Of a DNA stretch of 64,000 nucleotides, positions 35,110-46,844 are shown piece after piece. Origin of the DNA: Hyposmocoma kahamanoa (taxonomy: Eukaryota > Arthropoda > Insecta > Lepidoptera > Cosmopterigidae); NCBI RefSeq assembly GCF_003589595.1, contig NW_020653719.1, positions 1,253,616-1,317,615 on the forward strand, in the 5' to 3' direction. A program made the translations under genes and the position numbers. The notes beneath the pieces are model-generated. The model did no database searches. It was not told where the DNA came from and saw only the letters and a list, made by a program, of their open reading frames with translations. Position 1 is the first letter of the stretch, and each line of letters begins with the position of its first letter.

Positions 35110-36205
35110 ACCTTAGTAGGGTAAAGGCACCGGTAGTCAGCCTTTCAACGGGAATTTCAATTTTGAATCTTAGTTATTTGTACAGAGTAGGTCGGATAAA
35201 AAAAAGTTCCACACTCGATCAATCATTTATTATAGTTTTAATAGAAATAATGTAACAAATAAAAATCTTCTGCACTGATATTATATTTAGGTTTAAAGAA
35301 AAAATGACACTTTTTCCCTGTAGTCAGCCTCTAAAATCCAATAAACAGCTTCTGTGTACCCTGTACTCAGCCTAATAATGAGATCAAAATCAACAATAAT
35401 TATATGTGAAAATCAACGGATATATGGGATACGAGTGTCGGTCTTGGTGTCATTTTTTACCAAAAATAATAAAAATACCTTTATTAATATAGTTAAATAA
35501 TAAATATATTACCCATACCTACCTACATAATAAGGGACGGCTGGACACTGATACCGCAAAACCCAGTGGGTCAGCCTTATTGAAAAAATATTTTCAAATG
35601 GGGCTGACTATACTGGGTTTTTCACAGAATTGTATAAGGAATGTTAAGCTAAATTTGAACATTTTATTGTAACGATCTTAACGATAAAATTTTTATCATG
35701 ATTTGAAAAATATACGATTTACCCAAAAGTTAGCCCCTGGAGGCTGAGTATTGTATTTCATATAAAAAGCCAAGTCTCCAGTGGCCAGCCCCCTCAATTT
35801 GTACGAAATTTAGTGATAAATTATCACAGTAACTAATAAGTAACACACAAGTGGAGAACAGTTACTTTTAACATCGAAACATAACTTTCTTACTTGTTAT
35901 GAGAACGCCACTTGCTGAGAAAAAAATGGCGGACATGGCACAACGGCTCTTGTCGACTGACGGCACCAGTATAAACGAGTTTATTTCTGTTCTTGACCTC
36001 TTACCGCACTAGTCGCGTAATGTATTGACCAATGAGGAGTCAAAGCTTAATTTTATCAACTTTAGATTTGGTAATTAATAAAAGACCGCTATTTACTTAT
36101 AAATACCGGTCTTTTTTTAATTAACAAAAAAAAAATTGCTTAACAATTAAACACGCAAAAGGCTGACTACAGGATCCTGTCTGGCCACTGGTGCTCTTAC
36201 CCTCT
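35110..36205. mobile_element. DNA transposon-like element with dispersed 'tagtcagcc' repeats
   Basis: The left end agggtaaaggcaccggtagt then cagcc (35117) and the right end, ggctgactacaggatcctgt..ccactggtgctcttaccct, are inverted copies. Inside, the nonamer tagtcagcc or near variants occur on both strands about eight times (near 35135, 35322, 35362, 35569, 35604, 35742, 35786, 36161). No transposase was recognised, so it is probably non-autonomous. Confidence 0.6.
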
Positions 36206-36464
36206 ATATATAGTCTATTTGTCTATAATTTACAGAGATTAAATACTTAGCCAATTTTCTACTGGTACGTTAATAGGTATTTTGGAATCAAACAGAGATT
36301 TTAAGGCTATGAATGGAGCTTTTTATTTAGAATTTAGAAAAGTTTGCTTCTTGCAATGTTACGGGGGTTGCAGTGCAGATATCTTCTCGATGTTCTCAAT
36401 TCCTTAATTGTGACGGTAATGACTTCTTTAAATAATACTGTTATTTTATAATTAATTGGTTATG

Positions 36465-39400
36465 TCATACAGCTACCATGTATTTGTAATTATATTTTGT
36501 GTCTGCTGGAGATCCGTGAACTTCGATGCGGAATTTACCACCTAGAGCCGGCGCCTGCGCCCATGAGTATTTTATTGTGATCTTCTTGTACTTAGCATCA
36601 TATTCCACTTTAGGTGGAGATAGTGACGACACCAAAACCTTCACGTACCGCACTTCTAGAGAGGGTTCCTATAAAATAGTGGGTTTTGAATAACTTATTT
36701 ACAAAAATGTAATACAGAGTTATGTCCTTGTGGACGATTGCCACTTACCGCAGACAACTTCGCTTTGCTGAAAGAAGCGCAGCAGAGTCACTGTTCACAT
36801 CAGGTCAACTGCCGCCTCTTCAGCAAGCGAATTCGTCTGACGAAGGCAGTTTTCTCTCAGAGGGCAGTCTGACGGTGGTTAGGTGTAACCTAGTCGACTC
36901 TGTCGACTTTGGCTGTGATCTACTGTCGTCTTTGGCTGCGATCTACTATCGTCAAACGACTTACAATACGATATAAAAATTCTTTATTGTACACCAAAAA
37001 AGGAAACAAATACAATTAAATTAAAAATAAGCGGTGGTGCAATGGGCGGTCTTAATCTCTTTAAACGATTTCTGCCAGACAATCTTTATGGATACCCCTG
37101 AGCCCAGGGAGACTCAGGGGTTATGTGGGGACTCTCCCTCCAGACTGGAGGGCCTACCCCACTAAAACCCCCCCGGGTTTCCCTCTCGCCGGTTGAGTCG
37201 GCGCCGTGGGATCAGTGAACATTCACCACGACACCGCCCGGCCGCCCTAGCTTACGCCAGGGCTCCCGCGCCAACGGAGGAGAGAGTCGGTTGTCCTCCG
37301 ACCCGCCCCCCAGACGAGTGAGGCCGTGCAATGCAGGCTCCGGAGTCCCTGCCCAGAGCCCGCTGTTCTCACTAGGGGATCAGGCGAGCAGCGAACTGCC
37401 TTCGCCTTCTCCCCGTACGTCTGCGCCGGAGCGGGTGCGCGTCCGCCGCGTCCTCGCGCACCCGCTCCGCGGCCTCCTTTTGCGACATAACCTCTGCTCA
37501 AAAGGAGGCCACCGCCTCCCAGGACTCCTCGCTATCGAGCATGGCGGCAACCACGTTCGGCAGCGAGAGGTCCTGCCCTACAGTCCCCGTCAGAGTGCGG
37601 CGCTGCTCATCCCACCGGCTACACACCTCTAGGGTGTGCTGCGCGGTGTCATCCGCAGCGCCGCACTCGTGCCACGACGGGGACGGTTCCCTCCTCGCCA
37701 CCTTGTGCAGGTAGTGACCGAAGCAGCCGTGCCCGGTCAGCACCTGCACAAGGTGGTACTACAGTGGCCCGTGGGACCGGTTTACCCACTTTACGAGGAC
37801 AGGGCGGATCGCCTCTATGGTACGAGTGCCATAGGGGGATCCGCCAAGCCCTCTTTCCACCGATCCCGCTAACGCTGCGCCGCGAGGCGGCGCTCCCGCT
37901 CCACCTCTTGGGGAGCGGGTCGCTCGCCTCGGTCCCTCATTCCCCGCCTGTAGGTGCGGACCTCCGCCAGGTACTCGGCTTCGAGGTCCCACGGCGGAGT
38001 ACCGGCGAGGACGCATGCGGCAGCGCAGGCCACCGTCCTGTACGCCCTGCACATTCTCAGGGCGACCGCCCTCAGGAGCCCCGTATAAGGCCATACTCCG
38101 GGTCACCCCGGCGTATAGCCTTCTGCATGGGGCTCCCGGCCTCCCGAGGTTGGGCAGGAGCCTGCCCAACGCCGATGCGGCGCCCACTATTCGGGGAGCA
38201 AGTTGAAATGCTCCCCGAAGTTCCATCGCCGGTCCAGGACAAGTCCCAGATATTTCATCTGGGACTTGACCGGGACCGATACTCCCGCGATGGAGATGTG
38301 GGCGCCTGCCGGCACCGCCCAACCTCTACCCCTCCCGCCGAAGACGGCCACATCCGTCTTCGGCACGGCGACCTCGAGCCCCAGCAGTTGTATTCGGCGG
38401 ACCACCATGTCCGCCGCTACTGAGGCTCTTCGGGCCGCCTCCTGGAAGGTGGTGCCCTGGACGGCCACCAGCGTGTCATCGGCGTACGCGATGACCGCCG
38501 TCCGGATAAGAGCATACCTGCGAAGTCTAATGGGTAACCACTTCAGCTCCTTGCCGTAAATGGAAACGTGATTAAATTTCTTCAGCTCATAAATGAAACG
38601 GATGCGACAGTTTTGTAGACGTTCGAGTTTCTGGAGCTGTTCTTCGGTTAAATTCAGATAGCAGGCATCAGCATAATCGAGAATTGAAAGAAAAAGAGTT
38701 TGGGCAAGCGCTATTTTCGTGGCAATAGGCAAGAAATTACGTAACCGTCTAAGAGATGCGGCAAACAGAAACAATAAGCGACCGGTCTCAGCTAATTGAG
38801 GTGTCCAAGATATTTGACTGTCAATTAGTATACCCAGATTTTTTACATTGCCACTAATTTTAATGTAGGTGCCATCTATAATAACTTGCGACAAGCGAAA
38901 CCAATACATCTTGAATACCATTCTAGAAATCCCAATAACAATCACTTGCGTTTTCGTTGCGTTAAGTTTGAAGCCATATTGTTTACTCCACGTCGAAATA
39001 TGACGGAGATCATTATTGATTTCCTCAATGGCTTCGTGCAAGTTTCCAAGATGTTAGTGAGTGTAAATTTGGTAAGACTGCGGGAAATTGAATTAATGAA
39101 GATCGAGAAAAGAAGAGGAGACAAATCGCCGCCCTGCGGAACGCCAGCATTGATGTCACACCTAGAAGAGAACCTCTCATCAAGGCGAACACGTTACTAT
39201 AAAACCAAGAGATTACAATTGGAAATGAGTTAAGAGTGCGTAAAAGTTCAGTTAAAATGTCAAAATCAACATTGTTGAAAGCATTGTTGAAATAAAGCAA
39301 TGACATTACAGTCAGTTGCTGTTGCGACATACTATAATAACCTGATGTCATCAGTGATCCTAACAAGAGCAGTCACAGCGCTGTGTCCTGGTCGGAAGCC

Positions 39401-42400
39401 GGATTGGAAGGAGTTGAGAAGGTTGTTGCGCATGAGAAAAGGAGTAATTTGGCTATGAACTAGTCGCTCTAGTAGCTTTGATAGAAAGGGAAATATAGAA
39501 ATAGGTCGGAAATCAGAAAGGTAAGATAAGAGTCACTTTCCAAAGGGAAGGAAATTCCCCACTGCTGATAGAAAAATGAAGAATTTATCGGATCACAGGT
39601 AAAATCTCATCAAGTATGAGTAAAATCATTTTACCAATATGATTACTGTCTTGGACGATGAAACAGCATTGAACTATGCCCTTCGTAACATCACAAGCAG
39701 TAAACTCTTTTAAGGAAAACGGATCCTCCGTTTTCTCGGGTCCTTTTCTTAACGGGTCGGCAGTTGGAAACGAGGAAAGATAGTTTAAGGTAGATGTTTT
39801 AGTCGGCCCGTAGAAGGCAACCGAATCAGATAAATGATAAGAACAATAAGGTTTAATTTTTTGGGAAACAATCTTGACGTGACTTAGAACTCCCAGCGAC
39901 CTAAGAAACTTCCAGACTTTAGCCAAATCATCAGATTCTGAAGAACTATGAATTTGTAGGTATTGTCCGTCCTTACACAATTTATTGAATTTTTTATTGA
40001 AGTAATTACTGCTCATACAAGATACGTTTATTCTCGTCTGTAGGATTGTACTTAAATCTGGCCTTAGCTGTGAGCTTTTTATTCAAAGCAGATCTCATAT
40101 CTGGTCTAGCCTAAGTGCAGGGAGGTGTTTCATTGTAACTGTACTGTTAAAATCAGGTACTTTACTATCGATTGATACAGCATTTACAACGTTATCCCGC
40201 AGTCAATCTCCCGAGCATCACTCCGTAAACAGTCCAAATCAATTCCACGAAAATGACTAACAGTCGTATTCTAGAACTCTACTCAATGCTCAAGTCAGGA
40301 TTACAATTGAAACACAAGCACTGGAAATACGACCCTAATGGCAGGGACTTGAGTATGATTTCTAGTGCTTTAAATTATACTCAAATCCTGACTTGAGCAT
40401 TGAGTAGAGTTCTAGAACACGACCCTTAGTGTTTATATTGGGTGGCAAAGGCGACCTGTCTACCTAATGTAAAAGTGCAATAAGTATTTAGTCAATATGA
40501 AACATGTTTGCTTACAATCGACGTTGCAATAGGAATTTCTTTTTCATATTCAAACAATCCCAACTTCCCATTAGTTGTATAAATTACAGGATCCTCCTCA
40601 TGCGAACCTGCAGATAGATGTAGATGAGTTAAAACTAGGCTAAAGTATTTTTATTCATTTGTTTCCCAAGAATGTTAACACAGAACATAACGAAAATGGA
40701 AGTAAATTAACTTGTTACTCCGTGAACCCAGTGGAGATAAATAGCAGCGCTAGTGTTGATTTTTTTTTTCATATAGGTTTTCTCACCCTACATCGCAACT
40801 ACAGTCCCAGATACCACCGTCTGATATATAGGTATCCCTCGCGTGTTGCGTATCTCTACGAGTCGGTTCTTGTCAGGGGTTGTCAGGGGATTCTTCGACG
40901 CTCTGTCGAAGAAATTCGTTTCTTCGGTCGAGCGAAAAAAATATTCAACACACGCGCAGCTATTTTACATAATTTAAGCTCCACTGGGTTCGCGGAGTAA
41001 TAATTTGCTTCCACTTTTATTACAATAGGGCATTCCGCAAAGTAACGCCGGAATCGATTAACATAACATTTATGATTTTTTCGCATACGCAATTACATTG
41101 AATTCTAGTATCTACAGAAAAAGCCACATAGAAACCTATATTATTAAATATTTTTAAAATCAAGTAATGGATTGCAAGAGCAGAACTGGACAGTTTGTCA
41201 CATCCTTATTAGTCAACTAACTTAATCATAATAGGTGAAAATGATTTTCGCATGGTCCCATTACAGCAGAGTAGTAGTTATACGGACGGATATTAGCAAT
41301 AGTAAACTGTTAAAAGGGCAGTCTGAGGATGCATCTTGACATATTATGTTTTGCATCCTTGGTGTAATAAGGTCACATGTGCAAAATCATAACTTTTCAG
41401 GAGAGAGGTTTCAAATTCTACGATGGAAATTAGTTCATAAGTTTTTCATGCTTAAAAAAAGAATGACTGGGTTTCAAAATTAGTCAAATCCACTTTTTTT
41501 TCAGTACCGGACAAAAATTGGTTTTTGAGTATGGTAGCCCCCGTTGAAAGTACCTACGGTTTCTAGTACCTATAATTCAGACGAGGTATAAGATTACTCC
41601 TACGTAAAAAACAGCTCTAGTCCCATAAAAATGGTCTAAAATATACATATATGTAAAAATATATATAATATAAAATATAAAGAATAATTGAATGGATTTG
41701 GTCGATTTTGTTAGTAAATTAGGATTTAAATAATATTGAAAGTTTAGTTTGACCATTTCTGTTAATGAAGCACTTGAAAGATCAGGGGTAGTCAATGGCT
41801 GCCTTGTGAATGGGCAACAGTGACGGAATTAAAAATAATAATTTTTATTATTGAAAAGTTCTTAAAATGAAATCTAAATTAAAAAAATTAAAATCTTAAA
41901 ACCTCTCTATATCAGTAAAATTGAAGTGCTTCCTCCAGCATCTTGCACATTTCCTCTTGAATTTTATTTTATACTTCTGCTGGCCTAGCTTTTAATTTAG
42001 ATTCATTTATGACAAGTTAGTAGTTGTAAGTAGTTGCAAGTTATAAACATGACTGACTTGAAAAGTTTACTCAGTGAGAACATTTTGTTTTTGTGTCTTT
42101 CCATGTCAATTTGTGTTGCGGCCGTTTTTTTGACATTTCAGACGCAGTTTCTGCTATACACACCTCATTTTCCTCGAATATTTCATTAGTTTTTTAGCGA
42201 AACTCTGCATAAAGTTCTTCACCTGACTAAATCGCGAAATGAAGAGAAAACAATACGGCCGACACGGTCAAACCAAATACTCGAAGCTGATTGGCTGTCC
42301 CGGATTTGACTGATTTTGAAGTGTAAGTGCTTTCGTTTTGACTAATTTTTAAACCCTACAATTTTGATATACTACCCTACGCGAATTTAGATAGTTTTGA

Positions 42401-44121
42401 AAAGCACGAGAGTGATCTTGACGTAATATTTACTTTGAAAAATCAGTTTTTTGGATTTAGGCAATTTTGAAACCTCTCTAATTATTAATTTTCACATACA
42501 CATAATTTCTTTAATATAATTCGTATTACTTTTAAGACTTTCATGTGATACAAGGCCTATGATTACATGTGGCTTTATTATAGCAACGGTATGATTATAT
42601 TAGGGGTTAAAGTATGAAATTGCCGTTTTATTGCAATAGGTTCTTTGAATTTTCATAGAATCTTCATGGTTGGAGATTTTCGAATGAAACTTTTTTCAAA
42701 TGGTTTCTGTGATTTTTTTTTTTTAAATTTGAAACATTTGAATATCGACTTTCAATTGCTTTTGTTATTCAATTTAGACAAGAAAGATGGATACTGCGAA
42801 AATTCGAGTGATTTTTGAATACGAGTTCCGACGCGGAACTAACGCGGCAGAAACAGCCCGCAATATCAATGCTGCGTTTGGAGAGGGGTCTACTAATGAA
42901 CGTACCGTGCGATTTTGGTTTAAACGCTTTCGTGATGGAAATTTCGACTTAAAGAACGAGGCACGAGGAAGACCGCCCACACAGGTGAATAACGATGAAT
43001 TAAGAGAGATAGTGGAAGCCGATCCTAGTCAAACTACCCAGGAATTAGCGGCATGGTTTAACGTTACCTTACCCACAATATTGACTCACTTGCGTCAAAT
43101 CAATAAAATAAAAAAATACGAAAAATGGGTGCCTCATGATTTGACTGATCTGCAGAAAGAAACGCGTGTTGAAACTTGTGTTGCCTTGTTGAACCGGTAC
43201 AGAAATGAAGGAATATTGGATCGAATTGTAACATGTGATGAAAAGTGGATTCTTTATGATAACCGGAAAAGAAAAATGCAATGGCTGACCCCAGGTCAAA
43301 TGCCACAACAGTGTCCTAAAGCAAAACTTACCAATAAAAAGGTAATGGTAACTGTTTGGTGGTCTCAGCATGGTGTTATTCACTATAGTTTTCTCCGATC
43401 TGGTCAAGCAATAACGGCAGATGTCTATTGTGCCGAACTCCGAACCATGTTGACAAAACTAGCAGTAAAACAGCCCCGACTCATGAATCGATCTTCACCA
43501 TTATTGCTCCACGACAACGCGAGACCTCACACAGCACGAGAAACCATTCTGACCCTTCAGGAACTGCAGTTAGAAACCATTCGTCATCCTCCGTATTCAC
43601 CAGACCTTGCTCCAACGGACTACCATTTTTTTCGTGATTTGGACAATTATCTACGTGACAAGAAGTTTTCTTCCCAGGAGGCAGTACAAAATGCTTTCAC
43701 ACAGTTTGTGCAGTCTAGATCGTCGGAGTTCTATCGCAAAGGCATTAATAACCTTCCCATTAGATGGCAGCAATGTATAGATAATAATGGCAACTATTTT
43801 GATTAAATAAATTTGTTAAAAATTTAAAAAATAAACAATTTAGATTTTCAGTACAAATCGGCAATTTCATACTTTAACCCCTATTATTATTTTGGGGAAT
43901 TCGTGCTCTGCGCGTTATAAAACTTTAAGTATGTCGTAATCTGTCTGTTGTCTGCGTTCGCCTTTAATATAAGTCTATCATATTGATCCACTTAATCACA
44001 TTAATGAAGAAATAACAATAATATTATAATAATTACCGAACTTGTAAATAAAATCGTCGGCCAGAGAGCTCCCGACCTCCAACAATATCAAGATCAAAAG
44101 CGCTGGTATTATCATTCGCAT
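36465..44121 (-). CDS. Small secreted protein, gene B of a three-gene family (3 exons)
   Basis: Exons: 44121-44037 (signal peptide MRMIIPALLILILLEVGSSL, then ADDFIYKF), 40607-40516 (SHEEDPVIYTTNGKLGLFEY, then EKEIPIATSI) and 36668-36465 (EPSLEVRYVKVLVSSLSPPK, then VEYDAKYKKITIKYSW... and a stop). Splice sites are GT-AG; intron 1 is phase 1 and intron 2 phase 0, as in genes A and C. The product is 126 residues, with a hydrophobic N-terminus and a strand-rich last exon containing V-x-V...SPPKVEY, matching V-x-V...APPMVQF of gene A. I do not recognise the family; a secreted beta-rich protein is the most I can say. A longer upstream ATG (44211) is in frame but would bury the signal peptide, so 44121 is preferred. 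Intron 1 holds an intact mariner on the opposite strand and several MITEs; intron 2 holds the R1/jockey block. Confidence 0.68.
36722..36965. repeat. Partial copy of the MITE at 4370-5039
   Basis: It shares the gattgccactta ccgcagaca, ttgccgcctcttca and gtgtaacctagtcgactc-like motifs with the 4370 element. Ends are not cleanly preserved. It lies just upstream of gene B exon 3, in its second intron. Confidence 0.5.
37050..38515 (-). mobile_element. R1-clade non-LTR retrotransposon, 5'-truncated 3' part
   Basis: GC-rich (unlike its surroundings). Minus-strand translation begins within RT at AVIAYADDTLVAVQG (catalytic YADD, about 38515-38470), continues ADMVVRRIQLLGLEVAVPKT (about 38400), then MKYLGLVLDRRWNFGEHF. 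It ends with 'LTGHGCFGHYLHKVARRE' and a CCHC-like HECGAADDTAQHTLEVC at 37749-37600, the C-terminal zinc knuckle of R1/TRAS-type elements. A GC-rich 3' untranslated part runs to about 37050. Frameshifts are present. It joins a jockey-like element at about 38515. Confidence 0.82.
38516..40080 (-). mobile_element. Jockey/CR1-like non-LTR retrotransposon fragment
   Basis: Minus strand, several frames. 40016-39585 reads the pre-RT linker (FSLKEFTACDVTKGIVQC). After 39580 come degenerate RT blocks (FRPISIFPFLSKLLERLV; FQSGFRPGHSAVTALV), LLYFNNAFNNVDFDILTELL at about 39290, TWSKQYGFKLNATKTQVIVI at about 38990, and the thumb QKLERLQNCRIRFIYELKKF with LKWLPIRLRR at about 38625-38540. It is the same family as 600-1690. 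Stops and frameshifts show it is dead. Confidence 0.82.
40263..40430. mobile_element. Palindromic MITE, fourth copy
   Basis: The best-preserved copy of the 18482-18804 family: outer arms gtcgtattctagaactctac and the inverse gtagagttctagaacacgac, with the ggaaatacgaccctaatggc core. It lies in gene B intron 2, about 90 bases from exon 2. Confidence 0.8.
40690..41022. mobile_element. MITE with about 45-bp TIRs
   Basis: The left end tggaagtaaattaacttgtt then actccgtgaacccagtggag and the right end ctccactgggttcgcggagt then aataatttgcttcca are inverted copies. The interior is not coding. It lies in gene B intron 1, just upstream of exon 2. Confidence 0.75.
41035..42590. other. Gene B intron 1 sequence without a recognised feature
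   Basis: AT-rich non-coding DNA. The short ORF 41577-41795 looks membrane-like only because of T-rich codons. Nothing assignable. Confidence 0.35.
42603..43881 (+). mobile_element. Full-length mariner element with intact TIRs and TA target
   Basis: The element is 1279 bases. Both ends carry the inverted repeat GGGGTTAAAGTATGAAATTG (then CCG), identical over 23 bases, and each is flanked by TA, the mariner target duplication. It encloses one uninterrupted transposase frame. It is inserted in gene B intron 1, in the opposite orientation. Confidence 0.93.
42787..43806 (+). CDS. Mariner transposase, intact, cecropia/Hsmar1-like
   Basis: 339 residues, the usual mariner length, with no stop or frameshift. 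The N-terminus (MDTAKIRVIFEYEFRRGTNA..ERTVRFWFKRFRDG) is the paired helix-turn-helix DNA-binding part, followed by the linker GRPPTQVNNDELREIVEADP. WVPHDL (a conserved linker motif) follows. The catalytic triad is complete: TCDEKW (first Asp), LLHDNARPH (second Asp) and YSPDLAPTDYHFF (third Asp), with 34 residues between the second and third (D34D). Wording of the motifs resembles the cecropia subfamily that includes vertebrate Hsmar1/SETMAR, judged from memory. Cuts and pastes the element at TA sites in the nucleus. Open frame plus matched TIRs imply a recent insertion, possibly still active. Confidence 0.95.
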   Translation: MDTAKIRVIFEYEFRRGTNAAETARNINAAFGEGSTNERTVRFWFKRFRDGNFDLKNEARGRPPTQVNNDELREIVEADPSQTTQELAAWFNVTLPTILTHLRQINKIKKYEKWVPHDLTDLQKETRVETCVALLNRYRNEGILDRIVTCDEKWILYDNRKRKMQWLTPGQMPQQCPKAKLTNKKVMVTVWWSQHGVIHYSFLRSGQAITADVYCAELRTMLTKLAVKQPRLMNRSSPLLLHDNARPHTARETILTLQELQLETIRHPPYSPDLAPTDYHFFRDLDNYLRDKKFSSQEAVQNAFTQFVQSRSSEFYRKGINNLPIRWQQCIDNNGNYFD

Positions 44122-44802
44122 GGCTGTGAACTCGTGTGTTATTTTTTTATTACTAATTGTTATGTGCTTCTTCACTATTATAACATCAAGCAAATTAGCT
44201 TTGAAAGGCAATTAAGTGTGTATAATTTTGTCTTAGTTCAGGTCATAAAGTTCTGTTCAGGTCCCTAATTAACTCTACGGACTTCTGCACGTATCTAAGT
44301 CATGGTGGATATATATTTTTTAATAAGATATTCGCAACTATCTAACCACAATCTCACGTATTATTAACTTTACAGTAGATGGGTTTTATTTATAAATGAA
44401 TACGCCATTTATAAAAACATGAAATTTACTTGCTGTTTGGAAACTTTTATTTAAATAAATCACAAAAATTTGAGTAGACGCAAATTTTATTAACTAAATA
44501 ACTTTATTTTTGCCCTCCATTTTTTCCACAATTATTTTATAGCGAGGTACTTGTACAAATAGATTTCTAACTTTAATCAGCTCTAACTTATATTACCTGT
44601 GGCGTAAGGCGCTGTATGCTGAGACACAGGTTAAGCCCCAGTTTAGCACAGAGGCCTAAATTGCGATGTACAATTTTTCCTTAGCCATATATTATAATTG
44701 ATTATTTTTGTACACTATTCTGTACATTATTGTTTTAAAGCAATTAAATATTTATATCCAAATTCTCGGACCATATTCAGTTTAAGACAGAATCTGAAGA
44801 AT

Positions 44803-46149
44803 TCATAGTTCTGAAATAACGAGTTCTGATTCGTTCACTGAATGAAGATTGTGGTTGCACAGCTGATACGTGGTAATGACGGCGTTGCCGAGGAAGTGTC
44901 CCGAAGGGTCTACACGCATCACATGCACGTGATCGTCACCTATGGTGAATTGGACCATGGGTGGGGCGACCCAGTCGCATACCACTGTCACAGCCTTGTT
45001 CACTGTTGGTGGGTTCAAGCAGAACAACTGAAATATTACATAAAATTAATAATAATTGACAGCTCTGTCACGCAAAATGAGTTGTAGTTAACAAGCGGTG
45101 AAGGGAAAACTCATAAGAACACCAATAGGTTTGAGAAGATCCACAAAGCTCATTGAACACCGTAGTGCAGATATCGGTTATTCTACTAGGTAAGTCTTCT
45201 CAGGACCAAGCAATGGGGCATCTAGCGTCAGAAGGTCAACATTGTTTTTTCGCAAAAGAAACACGGCACCAAACCAAAATGATTAACTTTGCTGGAAGTG
45301 ACCGTGCACCAGCTGTCTGGTCACAGCACCAACTTTTTTCTCTATGACTTCTTACCGGTTGAAAAGCTTCTCGTTGCCCGGGAATGAGGTATGCCGGTTT
45401 GTAATCGAATCTGTACTTTGATTGATAGTCTGTGTCTGAAATAATGATGAGCATCGATTTAGGACTGCGTTGATAGGAAGATGGAGGGAGTTAGTAGCAG
45501 TAGAGTTCGTTGTGAAAGAGTTCGTCCAGGGAAGTACTGCTACCTTACCTATTTCTGCTGCCAAGCAATAATGCGACTATTACTGCGTTCCGGTTTTGAG
45601 GGGTAAGAGTGCTAGTGAAGTTACAGTCACATGGGACTTGTCAATTTGTGTCCCAGGATGATGGGCGTAGTGGCAGTGCCCCTGAGATCTATGCGATTTA
45701 AAGCTCAGAGTGGCACTGCAACTGCTATGGATACAGGCGCACGACTTGTTCGTCCCATCACTTGGCATTGTAAAAAAAGTTTTAAGTTTATTTTAACCTA
45801 GGTATATTTATAACTAGGTTGAAATTTGTTTTTTTTATTAAATATATGGCACCCTTGATAAAATTCCTTATAATTATGTAACAATAAAGTCCTTGTTCCT
45901 ACTTATTTATATTGTGTAAGATGTTAGAAATTCGTTTTAGTAGTAATCTAGGAATATAGCTGATAAAAGTATTGTATACCTTTTAAGTTGTACAAAATAA
46001 CAGAGACAGTAATAAAAGCTTTTAACTTTACCTTTCGTCACTACTGTGCAGTGAGGTGGATGGTCCATCTTTGACTTTCCATTCGATATATTAATTATTG
46101 TACAAATTATGACAATAACAATCACCGAAAATTTTAACTGTGCACTCAT
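44803..46149 (-). CDS. Small secreted protein, gene A of the three-gene family (3 exons)
   Basis: Exons: 46149-46032 (MSAQLKFSVIVIVIICTIIN, then ISNGKSKMDHPPHCTVVTK), 45435-45356 (TDYQSKYRFDYKPAYLIPGQ, then REAFQP) and 45027-44803 (LFCLNPPTVNKAVTVVCDWV, then APPMVQFTIGDDHVHVMRV... and TGA). GT-AG junctions, with intron phases 1 then 0 as in B and C. Exon 2 is exactly 80 bases, the same as exon 2 of gene C. The product is about 140 residues: a hydrophobic signal peptide to about residue 24, four cysteines (one in exon 1, three in exon 3), and a strand-rich C-terminal half with the V-x-V...PP-x-V-x-F motif shared with gene B. Function unknown; extracellular. No transmembrane segment after the signal. 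Confidence 0.68.
45585..45790. repeat. Dispersed repeat, copy 2 (same family as 8200-8410)
   Basis: Shared blocks agtgaagttacagtcacatg, cccctgagatct and cgcacgacttgttcgtccca, with an A-rich/T-rich end. Lies in gene A intron 1. Confidence 0.55.
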
Positions 46150-46844
46150 TATTGCAATATAAGTCGCTTAACCCACAAAAAATACACTGAGTACTCAAAT
46201 ACAACTTGTAGGTTACTTGTATGTCTACAAGGAAAACGCACAGCTTTATTTATCAAAATAAAAAACTGTTGTGGTTGCCCCCTAGGTTAACAATAACTTT
46301 GTCGTGAGATGAGATAACGTTTTCAAACATTATTTATGTAACAGAATTAAAAACACATTTATCAGAGGACATATTAATTCTTTAATATAATAACTTTTGA
46401 AGTACCTAGGTGAACAACAATAAATATTTAAAAAATAGCATTTCGCAATGTTTTCTGAGCAGTATTTCAGCACTGATGTAGATCCTCTCGTAACTATAGA
46501 ATTATGTCTTCATTTTAATATCGGAATCGTTATATTTTGACTGGTTTGTACAAAGAATACTTTCTAATACGGGATGCTGTAACAGAATAAAAGAGATTAG
46601 GGAAAAAGAAGACAAAGATATACCAGATCATTTATTCGTGAACAGTAATTCAGACTTCATACGTACTTTAGTTACCTTTACAGAGTGTAACACAAGCGTA
46701 CAGAGTCGTAACAAATTTTAGCAGGGAATTACCTTTTGGGGTACAATTTGGGTTCCCGTACAGTTTAGAGCACACATCAAGCTCACGTTTTGGATTTGGA
46801 TCATGATAACAGTCAAAGCGCCAAAGAGTCAAATTTAAATCTTA

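Noticed and set aside
37291..38423. Plus-strand ORFs (for example 37764-38423)
   Set aside because: Antisense of the GC-rich R1-like element on the minus strand.
44122..44211. Upstream in-frame ATG for gene B exon 1
   Set aside because: It would place about 30 charged residues before the signal peptide, whereas the ATG at 44121 gives a normal signal-peptide start like genes A and C.
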